64,000 bases of DNA from Polaribacter septentrionalilitoris (GTDB lineage: Bacteria; Bacteroidota; Bacteroidia; Flavobacteriales; Flavobacteriaceae): the NCBI RefSeq assembly GCF_009832745.1, contig NZ_VRMJ01000028.1, positions 1-64,000 of the forward strand, written 5' to 3'. The notes below the pieces were generated by a model. The model saw nothing but the letters and a program-made list of their open reading frames with translations, was not told the DNA's origin and made no database searches. The position numbers and the translations under genes were made by a program. This document shows, piece after piece, positions 27,117-36,820 of the stretch (the first letter of the stretch is position 1; each line of letters begins with the position of its first letter).

Positions 27117-28667
27117 ATGAATTCATCAACAAAAGAATTTAGCTTACTAAATCATAAGCCTGCATTATTTGTTTTGTTTTTCACAGAAATGTGGGAACGC
27201 TTCTCCTATTATGGAATGCGAGCTATTTTTGTTTTATTTTTAACAGACTCTTTTGCAGATGGTGGTTGGGAATGGACCAGAGAAAGAGCGCTTGGTATGC
27301 TAGCCATTTACACAAGCTCAGTTTACATTACTCCCTTAATAGGAGGGATTATTGCTGACAAGCTTTTAGGATATCAAAAAGCGGTTGCATTAGGTGCTTT
27401 TGTAATGACTTTAGGACATGCTTCTATGGCTCTAGAAACTGAACTTACCTTGTATTTAGGAATTGCATTTCTAATCATTGGTAATGGTTTATTTAAACCC
27501 AATGTAACTTCTATGGTTAGTGGTTTATATGATAAATATCCAGAACGTAAAGATGGGGCATTTACCATATTCTACATGGGTGTGAACTCAGGTGGTTTTT
27601 TAGGAGTGTTACTCTGTGGTTTTTTGGCAAATAACCTGAGCTATTCTTGGGGATTTGGTTTGGCTGGAATTTTTATGTTTTTAGGAACCTTACAATTTTG
27701 GTTTGGTAGATCTATTTTCGAAAATGTAGGAACCTCACCTTCTAAAAAAATAGATTTATCTGATGCTGTAGCAGCCGATATTTCAGAGGTTAAAGAAGAA
27801 AAAGATATTCCTAAAAATATTCAAAGAGATAGGTATATTGTAGTGGGGCTGTTGGCATTCTTTACAGTATTTTTTTGGTGGGCTTTTGAACAAGCTAGTG
27901 GTTCTATGAACATCTTTGCAAGAGATTACACACAAAGAGCATTATCAGGTAATTCTGCCATTATTTTCAAAGTAATTGATGTGTTAATATCTACAATACC
28001 ATTACTTATAATTTCTTGGGTGTTGATTAAATTATTTAAACAAACCATCTTTAAAATTAAACTATCAAACATTGTTTTAGGAATTAGTTTTTTAAGTATC
28101 TGGGGATTTGTAATTTGGAAATTATCCGTAATTTTTTCATCAAAATCAGCTGAAATTGAAGCGTCTTGGTTTTTAATTTTAAACTCTTTATTTATCATAT
28201 TTTTAGCACCAATTTTCTCTAAATGGTGGGAAAGTAAATACAACCCAACTGCTGCTTTAAAATTTGGAGTTGGTATGATTTTATTAGGGATTGGTTTTGG
28301 TGCTTTAGCATATGGTTCTGCTGCTATTCCGCAAGGAGCAAAAACAGCATCTGTAAGTTTAATTTGGTTGGTTTTAGCCTATTTATTTCACACAATGGGA
28401 GAACTGTGTATTTCTCCTGTAGGATTATCCTATGTATCTAAACTAGTACCTGCAAAGAAAATAGGAATGATGTTTGGTATTTGGTATTTGGTAAATGCTG
28501 TTGGTAATTATTTAGCTGCAAAAACAGGAAGTTATATAGACCCTATTGTTGAACAATATTCAATGTCTTATTTCTTTTTAATTTTTACAATAATTCCAAT
28601 TGCTGTAGGCTTTATCTTTTTTATTTTAAATCCAATAATTAAAAAATTAATGCACGGAATTAAATAA
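27117..28667 (+). CDS. POT-family peptide:proton symporter (second copy)
   Basis: 516 residues, with TEMWERFSYYGMRAIFVLFL near residue 20 and MGELCISPVGLSYVSK near 430. It has the same fold as the preceding gene but only moderate identity outside the motifs, so an old duplication with likely different peptide preference. It differs by a larger loop around 215-240 (SPSKKIDLSDAV...). It follows a terminator hairpin, so its expression may be partly separate. Confidence 0.94.
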   Translation: MNSSTKEFSLLNHKPALFVLFFTEMWERFSYYGMRAIFVLFLTDSFADGGWEWTRERALGMLAIYTSSVYITPLIGGIIADKLLGYQKAVALGAFVMTLGHASMALETELTLYLGIAFLIIGNGLFKPNVTSMVSGLYDKYPERKDGAFTIFYMGVNSGGFLGVLLCGFLANNLSYSWGFGLAGIFMFLGTLQFWFGRSIFENVGTSPSKKIDLSDAVAADISEVKEEKDIPKNIQRDRYIVVGLLAFFTVFFWWAFEQASGSMNIFARDYTQRALSGNSAIIFKVIDVLISTIPLLIISWVLIKLFKQTIFKIKLSNIVLGISFLSIWGFVIWKLSVIFSSKSAEIEASWFLILNSLFIIFLAPIFSKWWESKYNPTAALKFGVGMILLGIGFGALAYGSAAIPQGAKTASVSLIWLVLAYLFHTMGELCISPVGLSYVSKLVPAKKIGMMFGIWYLVNAVGNYLAAKTGSYIDPIVEQYSMSYFFLIFTIIPIAVGFIFFILNPIIKKLMHGIK

Positions 28668-28704
28668 ATTGTAAATTTGATATACAATTTGCGACAATAT
28701 AAAT

Positions 28705-29223
28705 ATGAAAAAAATAGTTATACTTTTTACCTTAGTTTGTTTTAGCATTAACTTATCTGCTCAAGAGAACGTAAAATGGCTTTCTTTTGAAAAAGCGATT
28801 GAATTGAATAAAGAAACACCGAAACCTATTTTAATAGATGTATATACAGATTGGTGTGGTTACTGTAAGAAAATGGATTTAAATACCTACTCGAATAAAA
28901 CTATTTCTGAGTATATCAATGATAATTTCTACGCTGTAAAATTAGACGGTGAAGAAAAAAATGATATTGTTTTTAATGAGTATACTTTTAAATTTCAAAA
29001 AGAAGGTAGACGTGGTTATCATCAATTACCAGCTGCTTTAATGAATGGAAAATTATCTTACCCTACTACTATTTTTTTATCTAAAAATGAAAAAATATTA
29101 GACAGAATACCTGGTTATTTAGACAAAAAAATTATGGAAAAGGTTTTGGTTTATTTTTCTAAAGAAGTTTACAAAACTAAAAATTGGGAAGATTTTGATA
29201 AAAATTTTAAATCTAATTTATAG
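28705..29223 (+). CDS. Secreted thioredoxin-fold protein
   Basis: 172 residues with a signal peptide (KKIVILFTLVCFSINLSAQ, cleavage expected after SAQ). The thioredoxin motif is DVYTDWCGYCKKMD, a C-x-x-C pair, near residues 47-60, and the cis-Pro segment is LSYPTTIFL. Proteins like this reduce disulfides or deliver electrons in the periplasm. Its last 11 bases overlap the end of the convergent comEC gene. Confidence 0.9.
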   Translation: MKKIVILFTLVCFSINLSAQENVKWLSFEKAIELNKETPKPILIDVYTDWCGYCKKMDLNTYSNKTISEYINDNFYAVKLDGEEKNDIVFNEYTFKFQKEGRRGYHQLPAALMNGKLSYPTTIFLSKNEKILDRIPGYLDKKIMEKVLVYFSKEVYKTKNWEDFDKNFKSNL

Positions 29224-31240
29224 ATTGTTCTTTTAAAACAAATGCACCTTGTTGTCCTGTATAATGAAAAGGAATTTGATATTCTAAACTAGTCTTTTCC
29301 CAACGAATTACATAACTTTTATAATTAGATCCATCAGCAATTATTTGTGTGGGTTGAGTGCTTTTTATCAATCTTTCTAAATTAATTTTTGGTGAGTATT
29401 GTAAAATTACAATTGGCTTTTTAAGATTTCTAATTTTATAAACACCTAAACTGTCTACTAATAAAATAGTGTGATTAGAAAATTGCTTTATATTTCTAAA
29501 ATTTATCTTTTTTACTTCCTGAATATCTTCAGAAATTCGATAAGATTTTATAGTATTATCTCTCAAAAATTGTAAGCTATCTAAGTTGTGATGTACAAAT
29601 AGTTTTTCTCCTCTTCTCTCTCCTAGTAAGCTATGTCTACTTTTATTAAAAACAATAAATTCTTTTTGGTTCTGAGTTCTATTCTTCTCAACCAAAAAAA
29701 GTGATTGTACAAAAACTACAGCTATTAAAAACAATATTAACTGTTTTCCTGTTTTTTTGATTAGTAAATAAATCAATGTAAAAAGTGCTATATACCATAG
29801 CAACATCATGCAAAGTGAGATTGAAATATCTTTAAAGAGAAAATCTTCTTGATGAGAAATCCAACTTACAAAACTGTTCATTAAAGAAATAATTGCTCCA
29901 TATACATCAGCAATAATTTGTGGCAATAAACTACAAAGTGATGATACAATTACTAAAATTCCGCCAATTAAAATTGCTCCTAAAAACGGAATAATTATCA
30001 AGTTGGATGCTAAAAACAATCCTGGAAACTGTTGGAAATAATAAATGCTTAAAGGAAAAATTCCAACTTGCGCAGCAATAGAAACTGTAAATAATTTCCA
30101 AAAGAAATCGATTATTCTGTATTTAGGTTTCCAAATAGAATAGAGTTTTGATTGTGTCCACAAAATACCAAAAACAGCCAAATAACTGAGTTGAAAACCA
30201 ACATCAAATAAGAACATTGGCTTAATCAACAACAAGAAAAATAGTGATGAAATAAATGAAAATTCTACAATATTTTTACGTCTAAAAGACATGCCAAAAG
30301 CAACAAATGAAAACATCGTTACTGCTCTTACAACAGAAGCTGACAAACCTGCAATAAAAGCAAAAACCCACAATAACAAAACGATAATAACAGTTTTTAA
30401 GACCTTACCATTTTTTAATTTTTCTAGTGGTTTAAAAACAAAAGACAGTATCAACAAAATAACACCAACGTGTAAACCTGAAACTGCCAAAATATGAATT
30501 GCTCCTGCATTTTGATAATCACTAATTAGAGATTTAGAAATATCTTGTCTTTGTCCTAATAGCAATGCATTAATCACTGCTAATTCATCTTTTTTAAAGT
30601 TATAATTAGCTAATGATTTCTGAATTTCAGCTCTCAATTTTGCAGACCATCCGTATAAACTTGATTGTTGTGTTTCTTTTTTAAAAAACTGATTTTTCTC
30701 TATAAAAACCTGATGGTGTATTCCTTGTTTTGCTAAATATGACCTATAATCAAATTGATGTGGATTTAGAGGTGGGATTAATTTCTTAAAGGTAGGTTTT
30801 AGTATTATTTTGTCATCCACTTTTAAAAGGTTAGACAAACTATCTTTCAATACATTTAAAAGAATGGTTCCTCTAGTATCTTTATCATCTACAGAGATTA
30901 CATTTGCTTGGTATTTCTGATAATAATTACCAGGTTTTAAAATTTTATGAATTTGTAATACTACTGATAATTGTTCTTTAAAATGATTCTTATAATAGTC
31001 ATCATAATTTCTGTCATCAGAAATATAAACAGAAGAAATTCCAGTAAAAAAGAACAACCACAAACATGTAATAGTGATTACAACTCTATTTTTTATAAGA
31101 AAGAAAAGTAGTGAAAAGGTAAGTACAAGAAATAGATTTAGAAAACCATATTTCCAAAACTGAGTGAAAAACTGGAAACAAATTCCAGAAACTCCAAGCA
31201 CGACAAAGTGCAAGGGTAAATAATTCAATAACCTTTTCAT
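29213..31240 (-). CDS. comEC: ComEC/Rec2 family DNA-uptake channel protein
   Basis: 675 residues, polytopic. Several N-terminal helices lead into a soluble domain (about 100-190, DUF4131-like) and then the competence core, with ALLLGQRQDISKSLISDYQNAG and HILAVSGLHVGVI near 225-260, followed by a further set of membrane helices. The C-terminal soluble part (about 530-675) is short and I do not see the metallo-beta-lactamase motif HxHxDH found in longer ComEC proteins. The family carries single-stranded DNA across the inner membrane during transformation. Confidence 0.92.
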   Translation of the reverse strand: MKRLLNYLPLHFVVLGVSGICFQFFTQFWKYGFLNLFLVLTFSLLFFLIKNRVVITITCLWLFFFTGISSVYISDDRNYDDYYKNHFKEQLSVVLQIHKILKPGNYYQKYQANVISVDDKDTRGTILLNVLKDSLSNLLKVDDKIILKPTFKKLIPPLNPHQFDYRSYLAKQGIHHQVFIEKNQFFKKETQQSSLYGWSAKLRAEIQKSLANYNFKKDELAVINALLLGQRQDISKSLISDYQNAGAIHILAVSGLHVGVILLILSFVFKPLEKLKNGKVLKTVIIVLLLWVFAFIAGLSASVVRAVTMFSFVAFGMSFRRKNIVEFSFISSLFFLLLIKPMFLFDVGFQLSYLAVFGILWTQSKLYSIWKPKYRIIDFFWKLFTVSIAAQVGIFPLSIYYFQQFPGLFLASNLIIIPFLGAILIGGILVIVSSLCSLLPQIIADVYGAIISLMNSFVSWISHQEDFLFKDISISLCMMLLWYIALFTLIYLLIKKTGKQLILFLIAVVFVQSLFLVEKNRTQNQKEFIVFNKSRHSLLGERRGEKLFVHHNLDSLQFLRDNTIKSYRISEDIQEVKKINFRNIKQFSNHTILLVDSLGVYKIRNLKKPIVILQYSPKINLERLIKSTQPTQIIADGSNYKSYVIRWEKTSLEYQIPFHYTGQQGAFVLKEQSIN

Positions 31241-31278
31241 AGCAAGATAAAGTTACTAAAAAAATTGAAAATAATCTG

Positions 31279-31758
31279 CTATAAAATTGTCGTTGCTTTT
31301 ACAAAAGCTTTTTTCCAGTATTTTTCTGATAATGAAGAGACAATTACACCTCTAGAAGAAGTGGAATGTATAAAACGAATAACTCCTTTTTTGTGAGAAA
31401 CAACCAAACCTACATGATTGATACCTCTTCTACTTTTGCTAGTTCTAAAAAAAACCAAATCACCCTTTTTAACTTTGCGTAAAGAGATTTTTCTACCTCT
31501 TTTAGCCATATCTCTAGAAACTCTTGGCAATAAAACATTCTGACTACCGTAAGCTACATAGACTACACCAGAACAATCCATTCCTCTTTTTGTAGTACCT
31601 CCAAATCTATAACGAACGCCCTTATATTGCATTGCATTAGCTACAATTCTATCTACTTTTGAAGCGGGTTTTTTATTGATATTCACTGCTTTTTTAGATG
31701 ATGAACAAGAACTCATCAACAATGAAAAGACAACCCACAAAAAAACAATTTTTTTCAA
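31279..31758 (-). CDS. NlpC/P60 (C40) family cell-wall peptidase, lipoprotein
   Basis: 159 residues. A lipoprotein signal ends in LLMSSCSSSK. The NlpC/P60 domain has the catalytic Cys in RGMDCSGVVYVAYG, the His in INHVGLVVS and the third polar residue in FIHSTSSRGV. Such enzymes cleave the gamma-D-Glu to diamino acid bond of peptidoglycan. Five bases after lpxB on the same strand. Confidence 0.93.
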   Translation of the reverse strand: MKKIVFLWVVFSLLMSSCSSSKKAVNINKKPASKVDRIVANAMQYKGVRYRFGGTTKRGMDCSGVVYVAYGSQNVLLPRVSRDMAKRGRKISLRKVKKGDLVFFRTSKSRRGINHVGLVVSHKKGVIRFIHSTSSRGVIVSSLSEKYWKKAFVKATTIL

Positions 31759-31763
31759 ACGAT

Positions 31764-32873
31764 TTATGTTAACTGTGCTATAATTTGTTTTGCTACTTTC
31801 TCTGAGGCACCTTTACCTCCTAATTTTTTCTCTAACTCAAAATAATCTAAAAACAGTTTTTCTCGATGTTTTTCGTCTAAGATTTTAGTTAGTTCTTTCT
31901 TGAGGTTTCTTTGGTTAAAATCATACTGAATTAATTCTTTCACAACTTCTTTATCCATAATTAAATTCACCAAAGAAATGTATTTTAAAGTAATGATTCT
32001 TTTTGCAATTTGATAAGAAACACTTCCTCCTTTATAACAAACCACTTGAGGAACTTTAAATAATGCTGTTTCTAAAGTTGCTGTTCCAGATGCCACTAAA
32101 GCAGCATAAGAAACACTTAATAAATCGTAAGTTTTATTATTGATAAAATTTACTTGCTTCTTTCCAATAATTTTTTGATAGAAATTAAAATCTTGACTTG
32201 GGGCACCAGCAATAACAAATTGATATTCAGGAAAATCATCAATCAAAGATAACATTACCAACAACATTTTAGTAATTTCTTGTTTCCTACTACCTGGTAA
32301 TAAAGCAATAATAGGTTTATTATTAAGTTGGTGATCTTTTCTAAACTGATGAATGTCTGTTTGTTTTCTACCGGCAATTCCATCAATTAAAGGATGACCA
32401 ACAAACTCAACTTCATAATCGAACTTTTTATAAAAATCTTTTTCAAAAGGAAGGATCACAAACATTTTATCGATGTCTCTTTTAATCCCTTTTACCCTAC
32501 TTGCTCTACTTGCCCAAACTTGTGGCGAAATATAATAATTGGTTCTAAATCCTTTCTTTTTTGCCCATTTTGCAATACGTAAATTAAAACCTGAATTGTC
32601 TATAAAAACAATTACATCTGGATTAAATTGCTCAATATCTTTCTTACAAAACTTAATGAAAATCATTACTTTTCTAAGGTTTAGTATTACCTCAAAAAAG
32701 CCCATAAACGCTCTTTCTTTGTAATGACTTACCAAAGAACCACCAACACTTTTCATTAAATCTCCACCCCAAAAACGAATGTCAGCTTTTGCATCTTCTT
32801 TGTACAATGCTTTCATCAAATTTGATCCGTGTAAATCTCCTGAAGCCTCTCCTGCAATAATGTAATATTTCAT
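31764..32873 (-). CDS. lpxB: Lipid-A-disaccharide synthase
   Basis: 369 residues, GT19. Joins UDP-2,3-diacylglucosamine and lipid X to make the lipid A disaccharide at the inner membrane. The N-terminal motif IIAGEASGDLHGSNLMKAL, NSGFNLRIAKWAKKKG, YYISPQVWAS and ALLPGSRKQEI are all present. The gene lies in a compact minus-strand group surE - small membrane protein - lpxB - NlpC/P60. Confidence 0.97.
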   Translation of the reverse strand: MKYYIIAGEASGDLHGSNLMKALYKEDAKADIRFWGGDLMKSVGGSLVSHYKERAFMGFFEVILNLRKVMIFIKFCKKDIEQFNPDVIVFIDNSGFNLRIAKWAKKKGFRTNYYISPQVWASRASRVKGIKRDIDKMFVILPFEKDFYKKFDYEVEFVGHPLIDGIAGRKQTDIHQFRKDHQLNNKPIIALLPGSRKQEITKMLLVMLSLIDDFPEYQFVIAGAPSQDFNFYQKIIGKKQVNFINNKTYDLLSVSYAALVASGTATLETALFKVPQVVCYKGGSVSYQIAKRIITLKYISLVNLIMDKEVVKELIQYDFNQRNLKKELTKILDEKHREKLFLDYFELEKKLGGKGASEKVAKQIIAQLT

Positions 32874-32874
32874 A

Positions 32875-33162
32875 TCAAATAAACTTTAGGATAAAAGTGG
32901 TTAGTGCAATTAAAATAGTAGCTAATAATACTCCTTTTGCTCTAAGGTCTTGTTTCTTTTTGATAAAAATAAAAAAAACAAATAAATTAGGAATTGCTGC
33001 AATAGACAACACTTTTCCATATAATTTTCCTTCTTGAATCATTGTCAATGTTTCATCAAAACCAAATCTAGAAAAATACTCTAGGTAGAGAAACAATCCT
33101 CCAAAGGTTGCAAAAAAAGCAACTAAAACACCTATGAAAACATCTTTTTTTATAATTCCCAA
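32875..33162 (-). CDS. Small integral membrane protein, unknown
   Basis: 95 residues with three predicted membrane helices (about 8-28, 50-63 and 74-92) and a KKKQDLRAKG cytoplasmic-type loop. It overlaps surE by 13 bases and ends one base before lpxB, so it is translated as part of that operon. I recognise no family; it appears to be a conserved envelope protein of this group by its position. Confidence 0.8.
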   Translation of the reverse strand: MGIIKKDVFIGVLVAFFATFGGLFLYLEYFSRFGFDETLTMIQEGKLYGKVLSIAAIPNLFVFFIFIKKKQDLRAKGVLLATILIALTTFILKFI

Positions 33163-33920
33163 GAATTTAATTTTTGAATCATATGATGTGCAGTCATATC
33201 AAATTGAACAGGAACCACAGAAACATATCCATTTTCTAAGGCATATACATCTGTATCTTGACCTTTATCTTTATTTATAAACTCTCCAGAAAGCCAATAA
33301 TACTCTTTGCCAAACGGACTTTTACGTTTATCAAAATCTTCTCTCCAGTATCCGTTAGCTTGTCTGCAAACCTTTACGCCTTTTATTTCTTCCTTTTTTA
33401 AATCTGGGATATTTACATTCAATACAACACCTTCTGGAATTCCGTTTAACAACGCATTTAAAGTAATATTTTTTACATATTCTTCAGATGGTTTAAAGTC
33501 TGCATGCCATTTAAAGTCTAACAATGAAAATCCGATTGCAGGAATCCCTTCAATACCAGCTTCAATAGCAGCACTCATTGTTCCAGAATAAATCACATTT
33601 ATTGATGAATTTGATCCGTGATTAATTCCAGAAACACATAAATCTGGTTTTCTATTTAAGATATTATTCACGGCCATTTTTACGCAATCTGCAGGAGTTC
33701 CAGAACAAGTATACTCTAGCTGAGGACCTTCATCAATAGTAATAGGATTGCAAGTTAAAACATTATCAACAGTAATAGCATGTCCCATTCCACTTTGTGG
33801 ACTATCAGGAGCCACAACCACAACTTCTCCAATTTTATTCATAATTCGTATCAAAGCTCTTAGTCCAGGTGCAGTAATACCATCATCATTAGTCACCAAA
33901 ATTAAAGGTTTGTCTTGCAT
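33150..33920 (-). CDS. surE: 5'/3'-nucleotidase SurE
   Basis: 256 residues. Dephosphorylates nucleoside 5' and 3' monophosphates. The metal site is VTNDDGITAPG at residues 9-19, with conserved GTPADCVKMAVN and SGINHGSNSS around 92-115. A -7 box TACATTTG lies on the minus strand at 33945-33938, so surE is likely the first gene of the operon running to 31279 and perhaps comEC. Confidence 0.97.
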   Translation of the reverse strand: MQDKPLILVTNDDGITAPGLRALIRIMNKIGEVVVVAPDSPQSGMGHAITVDNVLTCNPITIDEGPQLEYTCSGTPADCVKMAVNNILNRKPDLCVSGINHGSNSSINVIYSGTMSAAIEAGIEGIPAIGFSLLDFKWHADFKPSEEYVKNITLNALLNGIPEGVVLNVNIPDLKKEEIKGVKVCRQANGYWREDFDKRKSPFGKEYYWLSGEFINKDKGQDTDVYALENGYVSVVPVQFDMTAHHMIQKLNSWEL

Positions 33921-34119
33921 ATTTTTAAATTTTATTACAAATGTAATTGATTTTATACGATTTTCTTTTTAACATTTTATAAAGAACAAACTTTTGTAAT
34001 TTAGACACATCTATAATTACATGATGATGGCAATGATTGCATTATAAACTTTGGCATTATTTTAGTAGATTAGCAAAGCAGAACTTGTAATTAAAAATAA
34101 AAATCACGACTGAAGATTT

Positions 34120-36252
34120 ATGAAGACGAAATTAAGAATTACCTTAGTAGCATTATCAACATTACTGTTAGTTAACAGTTTTCAAATTCAAGCAAATACT
34201 TTTGAAAAAACAAATTCTGATCCAGAAAAAGACAAAGTACTCATCTACATTTTAAGAAATATATTAACCAGAAGTCATTTTGTAGTCAAAGATATGAATG
34301 ATGATTTTTCTGAATATGTTTTTGAAGAATTTATAAATGGTTTAGATCCAAACAAAAGATACTTTACCCAAAAAGATTTAAAAGAGTTTTCTAAGTACAA
34401 ATTCCAAATAGACAACCAATTGCTAAAAGAAGACGTAAGTTTTTACAATTTAGTATATAGCAGATTTACAGAAAAAATTAAAAATGCAAAGTTGTATTAT
34501 GGAGATTTATTAGCATCACCTTTTAACTACAAAAAAAATGAAACTATAGATGTAGATTATGATAAAGTACCATTTGCAAAAAACGAAAATCAATTGATTG
34601 ACTACTGGAGAAAGCAAATGAAATTGAGTACATTAATCCGTATTCAAGACAAAATAGAAAAAGAAAAAGCAACTAAAAAGAAAGATAAAAAGTATAAAAT
34701 AAAAACTTTTGCTCAATTAGAAAAAGAAGCAAGAGCAGAAGTTTTGAAAAATATGGATGAACTCTATTTAAGAATAGAAGAACTAGAGCATGAAGATTGG
34801 TTTTCTACATTTTTAAACAGTGTTGTTGGTGCTTTTGATCCACATACAACTTATATGGCTCCAAGAATAAAAGAGCGTTTTGACCAAGACATGTCTGGAA
34901 AGTTAGAAGGAATTGGAGCGCGTTTACAGAAAAAAGGAATTTACACCCATGTGTTTGAGTTGGTTTCTGGTGGTCCTGCTTGGAAACAAGGAGACCTAGA
35001 AGCTGGTGACATCATTTTAGAAGTTGCACAAGGAGATAAAGAACCTTTAGATATTGTTGGAATGCGTTTAGACGATGCCATTAAGTTTATTAAAGGGAAA
35101 AAAGGAACTGAAGTACGATTAACTGTTAAGAAAAAATTAGACGGATCTACAAAAATTATTTCTATCATTAGAGATGTTGTAGAGTTAGAAGAAACTTTTG
35201 TAAAATCTAGTATCGTTAAAAAAGACGGAAAAAAATATGCCATTATAGATTTACCTAAATTTTATATCAGTTTTGATGACCAGAATTATAGAGACTCTGC
35301 AAAAGATATGGAGAAAGAAATTGAGAGGTTGAAGAGCGAAGGTGTTTCTGGATTAATTATTGACCTTAGAAATAATGGAGGTGGTTCCTTAAAAACAGCC
35401 ATTGAAATTAGTGGTTTATTTATTGATAAAGGCCCAATTGTACAAATAAAATATAGAGGAGAAAACCCGATTGTAAAAAAAGACATCGATCCAAAAATTC
35501 AGTGGGATGGAGCTGTTGTGGTTTTAGTAAATGAATTTTCTGCTTCTGCTTCAGAAATTTTTGCAGCTGCAATGCAAGACTATAAAAGAGCTGTAATTAT
35601 TGGTGGTAACCAAACTTACGGAAAAGGAACTGTACAAAGTGTTTTACCCATCAATCAGTTTACCAAATACCAAAAGAATCTAGGCGCACTAAAAATGACC
35701 ATTCAGAAATTTTACAGAATTAATGGTGGCTCAACTCAAATTGAAGGCGTCTATTCTGATATTGCAATTCCTAGCAGATATAGTTATATGAAATTTGGAG
35801 AAAGAGATTTAAACGGAGCATTGATTTGGGACAAAGTAAAACAAGCTAACTACGTACAAACAAATTCTTACGCTAATTTTGCTGATGTAATTTTTAACAG
35901 CAAACAAAGAATTAGTACAGATCCAAAATTTAAACTGATTAATGAATACGCCAAATGGTTAAAAGAAAATCAAGATGATACTTCTTATTCTTTAAACTTC
36001 AAGAAATTTACAGCAGAAAAAAAAGAACAAGAAAAAGTTTCTAAGAAATTTAAATCTGTTTTTGATTATAAATCTAATTTAGAATTTATTTCACCAAAAT
36101 ATGAGTTTTCTCTTTTTGAGAAAGATCCTGTTTTAAAAGACAAAAGAGTTGCATGGCATAAAAACTTATCTAAAGATGTTTATGTTTCTGAAGCATTAAA
36201 TGTGCTGAGTGAATTAAAATTGAAAAACAAAAACGAAATCGTAAAAAATTAA
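34120..36252 (+). CDS. Tail-specific (carboxy-terminal processing) protease
   Basis: 710 residues, family S41 of the Prc type. Signal peptide KTKLRITLVALSTLLLVNSFQIQA; N-terminal helical domain; a PDZ domain (about 245-340, GARLQKKGIYTHVFELVSGGPAW); the protease core with the Ser in NEFSASASEIF (about 473-478) and the Lys in TYGKGTVQS (about 501); and a C-terminal helical domain. It degrades or trims periplasmic proteins by their C-termini. It is monocistronic, with a terminator just after the stop. Confidence 0.95.
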   Translation: MKTKLRITLVALSTLLLVNSFQIQANTFEKTNSDPEKDKVLIYILRNILTRSHFVVKDMNDDFSEYVFEEFINGLDPNKRYFTQKDLKEFSKYKFQIDNQLLKEDVSFYNLVYSRFTEKIKNAKLYYGDLLASPFNYKKNETIDVDYDKVPFAKNENQLIDYWRKQMKLSTLIRIQDKIEKEKATKKKDKKYKIKTFAQLEKEARAEVLKNMDELYLRIEELEHEDWFSTFLNSVVGAFDPHTTYMAPRIKERFDQDMSGKLEGIGARLQKKGIYTHVFELVSGGPAWKQGDLEAGDIILEVAQGDKEPLDIVGMRLDDAIKFIKGKKGTEVRLTVKKKLDGSTKIISIIRDVVELEETFVKSSIVKKDGKKYAIIDLPKFYISFDDQNYRDSAKDMEKEIERLKSEGVSGLIIDLRNNGGGSLKTAIEISGLFIDKGPIVQIKYRGENPIVKKDIDPKIQWDGAVVVLVNEFSASASEIFAAAMQDYKRAVIIGGNQTYGKGTVQSVLPINQFTKYQKNLGALKMTIQKFYRINGGSTQIEGVYSDIAIPSRYSYMKFGERDLNGALIWDKVKQANYVQTNSYANFADVIFNSKQRISTDPKFKLINEYAKWLKENQDDTSYSLNFKKFTAEKKEQEKVSKKFKSVFDYKSNLEFISPKYEFSLFEKDPVLKDKRVAWHKNLSKDVYVSEALNVLSELKLKNKNEIVKN

Positions 36253-36271
36253 CAAGTAATAAATAACAATT

Positions 36272-36315
36272 AATACCTGATGAATTTCCTTTTTAAAATT
36301 CATCAGGTATTTTTA
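36272..36315 (+). terminator. Intrinsic terminator after the tail-specific protease
   Basis: AATACCTGATGAATTT (36272-36287) pairs with AAATTCATCAGGTATT (36296-36311), followed by TTTT. The stem is 16 bp. Confidence 0.88.
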
Positions 36316-36325
36316 ATTTAAAAAC

Positions 36326-36772
36326 ATGAGTTTTAAAGTAGCTTTTAATACAAAATGGTCAGATTTTGACCCTAACAGACATATGCGTCATACTGCCTAT
36401 AATGATTATGCAGCAGAAGTTAGAGTACGTTTTTTTAGAGATCAGAACTTTTCTATAGAAAAATTCACTGCACATAATATTGGTCCAATTTTATTTACCG
36501 AAGAAACATCTTTTAGAAAAGAAATTCATTTAGGAGAAACCATCACTGTTGATTTTAAATTATTGGGTTTATCAGAAAATAATGAGCGTTGGAAAATAGA
36601 ACATCGAATTTTTAATGAAGCAGGTAAATTATCTGCAACCGTAAAAGTATATGGAGCTTGGATAGATTTATCTAAAAGAAAGCTAACAATTCCACCTAAA
36701 GAAGCTCAATACTTGTTTGATAATGCTGAAAAAAGTGATGAATTTGAAGTGATTCAATTAAGAAGAAAGTAA
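36326..36772 (+). CDS. Hotdog-fold acyl-CoA thioesterase
   Basis: 148 residues of the 4-hydroxybenzoyl-CoA thioesterase (YbgC/FadM-like) class. The active-site stretch is KWSDFDPNRHMRHTAYNDYA near residues 10-29, in which the Asp/His positions of the family are occupied. The physiological acyl-CoA is not readable. Starts 11 bases after the preceding terminator. Confidence 0.88.
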   Translation: MSFKVAFNTKWSDFDPNRHMRHTAYNDYAAEVRVRFFRDQNFSIEKFTAHNIGPILFTEETSFRKEIHLGETITVDFKLLGLSENNERWKIEHRIFNEAGKLSATVKVYGAWIDLSKRKLTIPPKEAQYLFDNAEKSDEFEVIQLRRK

Positions 36773-36773
36773 A

Positions 36774-36806
36774 AAAAAGCCCAACTAAATTGGGCTTTTT
36801 TTTTTG
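36774..36806. terminator. Terminator between thioesterase and symporter genes
   Basis: AAAGCCCAA (36776-36784) and TTGGGCTTT (36790-36798), with A on the left and T on the right, so it can serve both converging genes. Confidence 0.88.
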
Positions 36807-36820
36807 ATAAAACTTACTGT